DNA of 22,929 nucleotides from Accumulibacter sp964428215 (lineage in GTDB: Bacteria; Pseudomonadota; Gammaproteobacteria; Burkholderiales; Rhodocyclaceae). The notes under the pieces were generated by a model, which saw nothing but the letters and a program-made list of their open reading frames with translations, searched no databases and was not told the DNA's origin. The stretch lies in contig CAYRXO010000034.1 of NCBI GenBank assembly GCA_964428215.1, positions 1 through 22,929 on the forward strand. Reading direction: 5' to 3'. Of this stretch, positions 5,928 through 13,285 are shown piece after piece. Within the stretch, counting starts at the first letter, position 1; each line of letters starts with the position of its first letter. The position numbers and the translations under genes were made by a program.

Positions 5928-8900
5928 ATGACTCGCATTTTGCAGCGGCATCCGATGGCGCTGGCGGTGGGCGCCGCGTTGGCATTGCCGGCACCGCCGC
6001 TGCTGGCACAGGCATTCGATAGCAACAGCGCCGCGGTGCGCGACGCTTATGTCGGGCCGGAGACGCAGGCCAAGAAGGATGCGGCGTTGGCGGGGTTGCA
6101 GCAATTATTGCGGTCATTGCCTACGCCACCGTTTAGGGACTGGTTCGGCAGTTACGGTGTCGTCGTCCATTTGTACAACTCGCATTTTTCTTTTAGTTTC
6201 CAGCCCAACATCACTGCCACCATTTCTGCTGCGAACGATGTCGACCTGGGCGCGCCGGGTGCAGCCGTCACGCTGGACAGCACACGCCTGTCTGCGTTGG
6301 CCAGTTTTTCGACAGCCCGCAATTTTTTGATCACGGCGAACGGCGGCGCCATCAATACCAACGGTTTCAATCTGACCTTGTCCGGCAATCTGACGGCGAA
6401 CGGCACTTTGGTCAAGGAGGGCCCCGGTACGCTGGTGTTGACCGGTAACAATGTTTGGCACGCCGTGCCCCTGATTCTCTCCGGACAAATCGAAGGGAAC
6501 AGCGACAGCTTGCAAACTTCTCTGTCGCTGGATGATGGCGTCACGGTGCGTTTCAACCAAGTAGTGGACGGGAGCTATTCCGGGGTTATGGCGCAAAACT
6601 ACGGTTATTACGCCAACCGCCCACAATTTGAAAAAACCGGTGCCGGCAAGCTCACCCTGACCGCAAGCCAATCCTATGGCGGAGCAACGAATCTTTTGCA
6701 GGGCACGCTTGCGCTGCAAGGCGCGGGATCATTGGGCAATACCAGCGGCGTCAACGTCGCCGCAGGCGCCGTGCTGGATATCAGCGGCGCGACAACGACC
6801 GATCAAAACGTTGGCGCGCTTTCCGGCAGCGGGAGTGTCGTGCTGGGCACAAACCGGGCGGTGATCGATTCAGGGTATGACAGCACGTTCTCCGGCCGGA
6901 TTTCCGGGGCGGGCAGCGTCTTGAAAATGGGCTATCAAACATTGACCCTCACTTCTACCCAGGACTACGCGGGTGGCACGACCATTGGAGAAGGAAGGCT
7001 TGCACTCAGCGGACAAGGGCGCTTGAGTGCAACCGGCTCCCTTCATCTATTCGGCGGCAGTTTTGATATCGCCAATTCGCCCTTCAACCATACGGTGGGC
7101 TCGGTCTCCGGCAGTAGTGACATACTTCTCGGTAACAACTCGCTGACCTTGGGCGGCGATAATTCCAACCAGTCATACAGCGGAAATATTTTCGGCAGCG
7201 GCGGCATTACCAAGGTCGGCACGGGTACGTGGACGGTCGATGGCAATGCCTACTATGCCGGGGCGACCACCATTGAACGGGGTAATCTGATTGCCAAGAC
7301 ATACAGCATCAGTGAGCGGGTGATCAACAATGCGACCCTCACCCTGGTGGAAGAAGCCAGGGGTCCGGGTCATCCGTTTTTCAGCGCCTATTCCGGCAAC
7401 ATTGCCGGTAGCGGCCGTCTGGTCAAAGACGGTGAGGGCCTGATTTGGCTGCGTGGCCGCAACACTTACACCGGCGGCACCGAAGTCAAAGCCGGCATAC
7501 TCATCGGCAATACCGACAGCTTGCAGGGCAACGTGGTCAACGACTCCGCGCTCGCTTTCTACCAGGTCAACGACGGCCAATACGGCGGCGCGCTCAGCGG
7601 CAGCGGCACATTGTTGCAATACGGCCCCGGCATACTCAGTTTGACCGGCAACAACACGCATACCGGCGGCACCGCATCCAGCGGCACGCTACGCGTGACG
7701 CGCGATGAGAATCTCGGTGCGGCAAACGGCGTTTTGGGCCTGGTTGGCGGCACATTGCAGATCGACGCTGACCTGACGAGCGGGCGCAACATCGTGTTGG
7801 CGGGGTCGGGCGGCACGTTTGATACCAATGGCAAGCATTTGACCTTGAATGGGGAAATTGTCCGCGCGGCGACCGATAGCGCGCTGAGCAAGAATGGCGC
7901 GGGCACGCTCACCCTCAACGGCGAAGCCAGCGCCGCCACGGTGGCGATCAATGCGGGGCGGCTGGAAATCAACGGCCGGCTTCTCGGCGATACCGTGGTT
8001 GCAACCGGCGCGGAACTGGGTGGCACGGGCACCCTGCAAGGCAGTGTCATCAACCGTGGCCGGCTGGCGTTGGGTTCCGGACTCGGCACGCTGACCGTAA
8101 TGGGTGACTTGACCTTCGAAAATGGTTCGCTGTTCACCGTCAAGACAGATGCCGAAGGCAGAAACGACCGCCTGCAGGTGCGCAATCCCCCCAGCGCGCC
8201 GCAACCGGCCGCGGCCGGGGCCAGCCCGACGGCGGCTTCGCTCGTAGCGGGTCCGCGCGTCATACTGAATGGCGGTACGGTGGATGTACGCGCCGAAGAC
8301 GGCAACTACCGCCGTAATACCCGCTACAACATCATCAACGCGGATTCGACCGGTGGGGTCGTGGGCCAATTCGCCAACGCCAGCACGAATCTCGCCTTTC
8401 TGACACCCAGCCTGAGCTACGATCCGCACAACGTCTACCTGACATTGACCCGTAACGGCATCAGCTACACCGCCGTTTCTCAGAACGCCAATCAATTGGC
8501 CGTCGTCCAGAGCTTGAATCGCATGGCCGACAACGGTACCGGCGACGCACTCACCGTCACCAACCTGCTCGACGGTTTGTCCGCACCGCAAGCGCGTGCC
8601 GCATTCGACTCCATCGCCGGCGCGGACCGTGCTGTGCAGCCCCTCTCGCTGAACGTCAATCAGCGCTCGGTGAATCAATTGCTGGTGGCACGTTTAGGCT
8701 TGGCCGACAGCGGCCATGCGCTGGCACCCGACACCGGCATCGCAGGCCGTGCGCTGATGCTCGCTTACGAGGAAGCCGTACGCAGCGATGCTTTACCGAT
8801 CTATGCGCAGCTCGGTTTGCCATCGGGATCGGGTATTGGCGCAAACAATGCCGAAACGCGCAACGGTCTGTGGCTGCGCGGCTACGGAGGCAGCGGGCGG

Positions 8901-9686
8901 CTCGATGGTGATGCCGGTACTTCTGGCGCCAAGTACAAGTTCGCTGGCGCGGTGCTGGGCTATGATCGAAAATTTGGCGACGCTACGGCGGGTGTCTTCG
9001 CCGCTTACGGCGAGCCGCGTTTCGACCAGGATTCTTCGGCGAGCAGCGCGAAAAGCAAAACCGTGCAAGCCGGCGTCTATGGCCGTTACGTGAGCGACGC
9101 CTGGCATATCGACGGCGTGGCGAGTTACGCGCGCAACAAAACAGACACTTCGCGAGTGGTGAGTGTGGGCGGTTTGAACCGCCTGGCGACGGGCTCGTTC
9201 GACGGTGACGCATGGAACGCGCATGTGGAGACCGGTTATACCATCAAGCTGGCAGGTTTCGACCTGCAACCGCTGGCGGCCATTTCGTGGCAGCGGCAAA
9301 CGCAGAACGCCTACAGCGAAACCGGCGCGGGCGCGTTAAACCTCATTCTGCCCAAACAAAGCCAGGATTCACTGCGTTCTTCACTCGGCGCGCGTACTGT
9401 CGTGCCGTTCGCCATGGGTGGGGTGCCGGCGACACTCGAAACACGCGCGGCGTGGTCACATGAATTCAAAGATACACGCAGCGTCAACGCACGGCTCGCC
9501 GGTGACCCGGCCGCAGGCGTTTTCTCCTTGAGCGGCCCGCATGTGCCGCGTGACAGCGTGCTGCTGGGCGTGGGCATTGCGGCGCAGGCGACGCGCGGCT
9601 TGCGTTTGTATGCCGATGTGAACAGTGAGCTGAATGGCAGCAGCCACGCTTATGCGGTGAGTGCAGGACTGCATTACCAATGGTAA
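5928..9686 (+). CDS. Type V (AT-1) autotransporter with passenger strand repeats
   Basis: The 1252-residue product starts with a Sec signal peptide (MTRILQRHPM..., hydrophobic core ALAVGAALALPAPPLL, likely cut after LAQA). The passenger, about residues 30-830, is a beta-helix with about seven autotransporter-associated strand repeats of the type xxKxGxGTLxLTGxNxYxGGT, near residues 160, 233, 331, 426, 497, 561 and 652. A linker leads to the C-terminal beta-barrel (about 979-1252), which opens with GLWLRGYGG and ends in an aromatic residue (GLHYQW), as outer-membrane barrels do. GGAGGG at 5915-5920 supports the ATG at 5928 over a GTG at 5922. It stands alone. A surface adhesin or aggregation role is usual for such passengers, but no protease or other catalytic motif is visible. 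The barrel and repeats make the family secure; ligand unknown. Confidence 0.95.
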   Translation: MTRILQRHPMALAVGAALALPAPPLLAQAFDSNSAAVRDAYVGPETQAKKDAALAGLQQLLRSLPTPPFRDWFGSYGVVVHLYNSHFSFSFQPNITATISAANDVDLGAPGAAVTLDSTRLSALASFSTARNFLITANGGAINTNGFNLTLSGNLTANGTLVKEGPGTLVLTGNNVWHAVPLILSGQIEGNSDSLQTSLSLDDGVTVRFNQVVDGSYSGVMAQNYGYYANRPQFEKTGAGKLTLTASQSYGGATNLLQGTLALQGAGSLGNTSGVNVAAGAVLDISGATTTDQNVGALSGSGSVVLGTNRAVIDSGYDSTFSGRISGAGSVLKMGYQTLTLTSTQDYAGGTTIGEGRLALSGQGRLSATGSLHLFGGSFDIANSPFNHTVGSVSGSSDILLGNNSLTLGGDNSNQSYSGNIFGSGGITKVGTGTWTVDGNAYYAGATTIERGNLIAKTYSISERVINNATLTLVEEARGPGHPFFSAYSGNIAGSGRLVKDGEGLIWLRGRNTYTGGTEVKAGILIGNTDSLQGNVVNDSALAFYQVNDGQYGGALSGSGTLLQYGPGILSLTGNNTHTGGTASSGTLRVTRDENLGAANGVLGLVGGTLQIDADLTSGRNIVLAGSGGTFDTNGKHLTLNGEIVRAATDSALSKNGAGTLTLNGEASAATVAINAGRLEINGRLLGDTVVATGAELGGTGTLQGSVINRGRLALGSGLGTLTVMGDLTFENGSLFTVKTDAEGRNDRLQVRNPPSAPQPAAAGASPTAASLVAGPRVILNGGTVDVRAEDGNYRRNTRYNIINADSTGGVVGQFANASTNLAFLTPSLSYDPHNVYLTLTRNGISYTAVSQNANQLAVVQSLNRMADNGTGDALTVTNLLDGLSAPQARAAFDSIAGADRAVQPLSLNVNQRSVNQLLVARLGLADSGHALAPDTGIAGRALMLAYEEAVRSDALPIYAQLGLPSGSGIGANNAETRNGLWLRGYGGSGRLDGDAGTSGAKYKFAGAVLGYDRKFGDATAGVFAAYGEPRFDQDSSASSAKSKTVQAGVYGRYVSDAWHIDGVASYARNKTDTSRVVSVGGLNRLATGSFDGDAWNAHVETGYTIKLAGFDLQPLAAISWQRQTQNAYSETGAGALNLILPKQSQDSLRSSLGARTVVPFAMGGVPATLETRAAWSHEFKDTRSVNARLAGDPAAGVFSLSGPHVPRDSVLLGVGIAAQATRGLRLYADVNSELNGSSHAYAVSAGLHYQW

Positions 9687-10143
9687 AGCATCAATAAAAT
9701 CAAATGCTCGCAGTTCTTCTCCAGATCAAACCCACCGTCTTCGCTTCGCTCAAGGCCGTGGCCGGAACGAGTCCGCCGATTTCGCTTTCTCGCACGCCGA
9801 CGGTCTGTGCCGAACAGTGAATCCGCGCGAGAGGCAAGCCGAAGAGAACTGTTACACCTCTTCGACCATGGCGAGCAATGGATCGTCAAGATCGGGGTGA
9901 ACAGGCGGCCGCTGAAAGAGCCGGACCCAACCGTAGAGTACCCAAGGCCGCTCGGCGAGTCAGGTGTCCGGCCTCGGCAGTACCCCTGCGAAAAAGTTGA
10001 TTATTAGCCACCGCTCGGACTCAGCGCCCGGCAAACCGTCACTTTTCGCCATGCGGAATGCCAAAGCCGGTTTTGACCAATTTTCCGGCCATTTTTCTGG
10101 CTCGGCGTCAAAACTGAAGTGCAAAAATCAAACAAGGTGAGGC
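9687..10143. other. Intergenic region after the autotransporter, no gene seen
   Basis: These 457 bases hold only short frames without recognisable similarity. A weak stem GCCGG/CCGGC (10066-10070 with 10085-10089), with a long loop and a following T-run, could be a poor terminator. Nothing else stands out. Confidence 0.4.
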
Positions 10144-10172
10144 TTGACAAAGCGTTATTGCCGTCCTATTGT
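10144..10172 (+). promoter_or_regulatory. Sigma-70 promoter of the lactate operon
   Basis: A perfect -35 TTGACA (10144-10149) and a -10 TATTGT (10167-10172, four of six) are separated by the ideal 17 bases. The predicted start near 10179-10180 falls at the edge of the palindromic operator, which is what a repressed lactate promoter should look like. The leader to lutA is about 190 bases. Confidence 0.75.
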
Positions 10173-10179
10173 GCGCAAA

Positions 10180-10196
10180 AATTGGTCATACCACTT
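10180..10196 (+). promoter_or_regulatory. GntR/FadR-type operator (LldR/LutR-like)
   Basis: AATTGGTCATACCACTT contains the palindrome TGGT-N3-ACCA (10183-10193), the core recognised by FadR-subfamily GntR regulators such as PdhR and LldR (consensus close to AATTGGTNNNACCAATT). It lies right at the predicted transcription start of the lut operon, so a bound repressor would block initiation. The regulator gene is not in the window. Confidence 0.7.
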
Positions 10197-10198
10197 AA

Positions 10199-10244
10199 CA
10201 AGCGGACAAGCGGACAAGCGGACAAGCGGACAAGCGGACAAGCG
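10199..10244 (+). repeat. 8-bp tandem repeat in the lut leader
   Basis: The unit CAAGCGGA is repeated five times perfectly (10199-10238), followed by a partial sixth copy, CAAGCG (10239-10244). It starts three bases after the operator and lies in the untranslated leader, about 125 bases before the lutA start. A change in copy number would alter leader length but not the coding frame. Confidence 0.9.
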
Positions 10245-10368
10245 AATACGTTGGCTGATACGTTTCATCGCAGTTTTCGCAAGCTTTGTCCGTTTTCACA
10301 CGGCCTCTCCTGATTCCTTCGTGGCAAAGGAAGGCCGTGCGATCTTGACAATAATGACGGAGACAACG

Positions 10369-11145
10369 ATGAGCGACACTGGGGAGCGCCATTACCCGGC
10401 GAAACCGAAGCAGGTGTACTTTTTCGGAACGTGTCTGATCGACATGTTCTGTCCGCAGGCCGGGCTGGATGCGGTCAGTCTGCTCGAACGCGAAGGCATC
10501 GCGGTGCATTTCCCGGCGGATCAGACCTGTTGCGGCCAACCGGCGCACAGTAGCGGCTTTCCCGATCAGGCGCGCGCCGTGGCGCAGGCGCAATTCACCT
10601 TGTTTCCCGAACCTTGGCCGATCATCGTTCCTTCCGGCTCTTGCGCCGGCACGATGCGTCATCATTATCCCGAACTGTTCGCCGACGATCCACGGTTGCT
10701 GGCGCAAGCACAAGCCTTGGCGGACCGGGTTTACGAACTATCGGAATTCCTGGTCAAAGTGGTGAAAATCGAACTGCGTGACCGCGGTACCCCCATGCGC
10801 ATCGCTTTGCATACCTCCTGCGCCGCCCGCCGCGAGATGGGGACACATCTGCATGGGCGCGCGTTGATCGATCAATTGTCGGGCGTCGAATTGGCCGTGC
10901 ATGCGCACGAGTCGGAGTGCTGCGGCTTCGGCGGCACTTTCTCGCTCAAGCATCCGGCGATTTCCTCGGCGATGGCCGGCGACAAAGTGGGCTCGATCAA
11001 GGAAACCGCGGCGGAAGCATTCATTTCTGCGGATTGCGGCTGCATGCTGAATCTCAATCACACCTTGCAGAAACGCGGCGATCGTCTGCAGGGGCAGCAT
11101 CTGGCGACGTTTCTCTGGCAGCGTAGCAATGGGGAACGGCGATGA
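10369..11145 (+). CDS. lutA: L-lactate dehydrogenase complex protein LutA (Cys-rich CCG-domain subunit)
   Basis: LutA is the cysteine-rich, heterodisulfide-reductase-like subunit of the LutABC complex, which oxidises L-lactate to pyruvate. This 258-residue protein has the two CCG modules of the family: GTCLIDMFCPQAG followed by TCCGQP, and HTSCAARREMG followed by ECCGFGGTF, with a further Cys pair in DCGCM. The start at 10369 is chosen because GGAGA lies five bases upstream and it is close to the family's usual length; an in-frame ATG at 10354 has no ribosome-binding site. The stop overlaps lutC by four bases (ATGA). It is the first gene of the operon and follows the promoter, the GntR-type operator and the 8-bp repeats. 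Cytoplasmic. Confidence 0.95.
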   Translation: MSDTGERHYPAKPKQVYFFGTCLIDMFCPQAGLDAVSLLEREGIAVHFPADQTCCGQPAHSSGFPDQARAVAQAQFTLFPEPWPIIVPSGSCAGTMRHHYPELFADDPRLLAQAQALADRVYELSEFLVKVVKIELRDRGTPMRIALHTSCAARREMGTHLHGRALIDQLSGVELAVHAHESECCGFGGTFSLKHPAISSAMAGDKVGSIKETAAEAFISADCGCMLNLNHTLQKRGDRLQGQHLATFLWQRSNGERR

Positions 11146-11816
11146 GCGCACGCGACAATATTTTGCAGCGTTTGCGTGTCGCCGCTGGAACGACAATACC
11201 GTTACCTGACGTCGGCGCTTTTCACGCCGAAGTCTCGGCCGCACAAGGAGCAAGTTCGCCCGTCTCGCGCCGGGCGTTGTTCTGCGAAAAAATGGCTTTC
11301 TGGCGCGGGGAAATCGTCCGCGTGAGCGCTCGCAACTGGCCGCAAACGTTGCGCGAGCTTTGTGTTGCCAAAGGCGTGCGGAGCCTGCTCTACGGCGAAG
11401 ACGGTGAATACGGCACCGCCTTGCGGGCCGCCGGCATCGACGGGCTGACGCCTTATCGCCGACCGGCCGAGGAATGGAAGCCGGAGATGTTCACTGCCAT
11501 CGACGCTGGTTTTACCTCGACGCGCGGCGCCATCGCCGAAACCGGCACGCTGATCCTCTGGCCGGATTCCCGCGAGCCGCGATTGCTATCGCTGGTGCCA
11601 CCGATCCACTTCGCCCTGCTCGACGGCGGGCAAATCTTCGATACCTTCTATCAGGCGCAGCACGTGCAGGGCTGGAGCCGTCAGATGCCGACCAACGTGC
11701 TGCTGATTTCCGGTCCCTCGAAGACGGCCGATATTCAGGTGACGCTGGCTTATGGTGCGCACGGTCCGAAGGAATTGGTGGTGTTGCTGCTGGTCGACGA
11801 GGAGGAATTGGCATGA
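11142..11816 (+). CDS. lutC: Lactate utilization protein LutC (LUD domain)
   Basis: This 224-residue LUD-domain protein matches the LutC/YkgG family. Recognisable parts are the helical N-terminus (MSARDNILQRLR), the GFTSTRGAIAETGTLILWP segment typical of LUD proteins, and the C-terminal VLLISGPSKTADIQ...AHGPKELVVLLL signature. LutC is required with LutA and LutB for lactate oxidation; its precise chemistry is not known. The start ATG overlaps the lutA stop, and its own stop overlaps the lutB start, both as ATGA, so all three genes are likely translationally coupled in a one-to-one ratio. The gene order here is A-C-B, unlike the A-B-C order of Bacillus subtilis. Confidence 0.92.
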   Translation: MSARDNILQRLRVAAGTTIPLPDVGAFHAEVSAAQGASSPVSRRALFCEKMAFWRGEIVRVSARNWPQTLRELCVAKGVRSLLYGEDGEYGTALRAAGIDGLTPYRRPAEEWKPEMFTAIDAGFTSTRGAIAETGTLILWPDSREPRLLSLVPPIHFALLDGGQIFDTFYQAQHVQGWSRQMPTNVLLISGPSKTADIQVTLAYGAHGPKELVVLLLVDEEELA

Positions 11817-13252
11817 GCGTTAAGGAATTGCAATTCGTTCCGGCCAGCGAATTCAAGGCGCGTTCTGGAACGGCGGTCAACGACGCGCATCTGCGGCAGA
11901 GTTTCCGTGGCGCGATGGATTTTCTGATCGGCAAACGCGCGGCGCATTTCCCCGATCCGGCGGCATTTGAGAAACAGCGCGTACTGGCCGAGCACATCCG
12001 CCAGTACAGCCTGGCGCGGCTGCCGGATTTGCTCGAGATGCTCGAGCGCAAACTGAGCGAGAACGGCGTTCAGGTGCATTGGGCCGAGAATGCCGAACAG
12101 GCCAACCGCATCATCGTTGGCATCGCGCAAAAGCACCAGACGCGTTTGATGGTCAAGGGCAAGTCGATGGTCAGCGAAGAAGTCGAGTTGAACCACGCAC
12201 TCGGCGCGGTCGGCATCGAGGCGCTGGAAAGCGACATGGGCGAATACATCGTCCAGCTCGACGGCGAGAAGCCTTCGCACATCATCATGCCGGCGATCCA
12301 CAAGACCAAGCAGCAGATTGCGCAACTGTTCGCCGAGAAGGTGCCGGGCGTCAGTTACACCGAGTCGGTGGACGAATTGATCGGTATCGGCCGTGCCGTC
12401 CTGCGCGAGAAATTCATGACCGCCGAAATCGGTCTGTCAGGAGTCAATTTCGCCGTGGCCGAGACCGGCACGCTGTGTCTGGTCGAAAATGAGGGCAACG
12501 GCCGCATGTGCACCACCGTTCCGGACGTGCACATCGCCATCACCGGCATCGAGAAGGTCGTCGAAAAGCTCGAACACGTGCCACCGCTGTTCGGTTTGCT
12601 CACCCGTTCGGCAACCGGTCAGGCGGTGACCACTTATTTCAATATGATCACCGGACCGCGGCGTGCCGGTGAAAAGGACGGGCCGCGCGAAATGCACCTG
12701 GTGCTGGTCGATAACGGGCGCACGCAGGCGTATCGCGACGAGCAGATGCGCGCCACGCTGCAGTGCATCCGCTGCGGCGCGTGCATGAATCACTGCCCGG
12801 TCTATACGCGCATCGGCGGCCACGCCTACGGCACCACCTATCCGGGACCGATCGGCGACATCATCTCCCCGCACATGATGGGGCTGGCGGCGACGCATAT
12901 GCTGCCGACGGCTTCGACGCTCTGTGGCGCCTGTGGGGAGGTCTGTCCGGTCAAAATCCCGATTCCCGATCTGCTGGTGCGGCTGCGCGTCGAAGGACAG
13001 CACGACGCGCGTCCCGGCCGGCCGCCGCTGCTCGGCCAGGGAGCGGCGAAGAGCGCGATGGTCAACGCCATCTGGGCCGGTTGGGCGGCTTTATACACCC
13101 GACCGGCGTTGTACCGGGCGTTCGGCTGGCTGGCGACCCGCTTCCGTTTCCTGACGCCACCGTCACAAGGCGGCTGGACGGTCAGCCGTACGCCGATGAA
13201 ACCGGCGGCACGCACCTTGCATCAACTGATGGCCGAACGGCAGCGCAGATAA
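11813..13252 (+). CDS. lutB: Lactate utilization iron-sulfur protein LutB
   Basis: The 479-residue product (E. coli YkgF is about 475) has an N-terminal LUD domain (about 65-300; the stretch from NFAVAETGTLCLVENEG onwards is characteristic). A ferredoxin-like region with two cluster motifs follows, CIRCGACMNHCPVY and CGACGEVCPVKIP (about 320-390), then a C-terminal LutB extension (WAALYTRPALYRAFGWLATR). It binds two 4Fe-4S clusters and passes electrons from lactate, probably to quinone. GAGGAGG just upstream and the ATGA overlap with lutC fix the start at 11813, although the frame is open further upstream. The gene ends nine bases before a shared convergent hairpin. Confidence 0.95.
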   Translation: MSVKELQFVPASEFKARSGTAVNDAHLRQSFRGAMDFLIGKRAAHFPDPAAFEKQRVLAEHIRQYSLARLPDLLEMLERKLSENGVQVHWAENAEQANRIIVGIAQKHQTRLMVKGKSMVSEEVELNHALGAVGIEALESDMGEYIVQLDGEKPSHIIMPAIHKTKQQIAQLFAEKVPGVSYTESVDELIGIGRAVLREKFMTAEIGLSGVNFAVAETGTLCLVENEGNGRMCTTVPDVHIAITGIEKVVEKLEHVPPLFGLLTRSATGQAVTTYFNMITGPRRAGEKDGPREMHLVLVDNGRTQAYRDEQMRATLQCIRCGACMNHCPVYTRIGGHAYGTTYPGPIGDIISPHMMGLAATHMLPTASTLCGACGEVCPVKIPIPDLLVRLRVEGQHDARPGRPPLLGQGAAKSAMVNAIWAGWAALYTRPALYRAFGWLATRFRFLTPPSQGGWTVSRTPMKPAARTLHQLMAERQRR

Positions 13253-13260
13253 GCGTCCGG

Positions 13261-13285
13261 CCGCTGCCGGTCAGCCCGGCAGCGG
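13261..13285. terminator. Shared hairpin between convergent lutB and pat
   Basis: CCGCTGCCGG (13261-13270) pairs over all ten bases with CCGGCAGCGG (13276-13285) around a five-base loop. On the plus strand it is followed only by TTTGA, so it is a GC-strong but U-poor terminator for lutB. The stem also covers the last codons of the minus-strand gene, so on that strand it would form within its 3' end. Confidence 0.5.

Noticed and set aside
9807..10007. 66-codon frame after the autotransporter (MPNSESAREASRRELLHLF...)
   Set aside because: Soluble-looking but no recognised family, no ribosome-binding site seen, and too short to trust; at most a gene remnant.
10144..10368. N-terminal extension of lutA through the 8-bp repeats (coding phase variation)
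   Set aside because: The extension begins at the -35 box of the promoter, so it would not be transcribed; the start at 10369 has the ribosome-binding site and family length.
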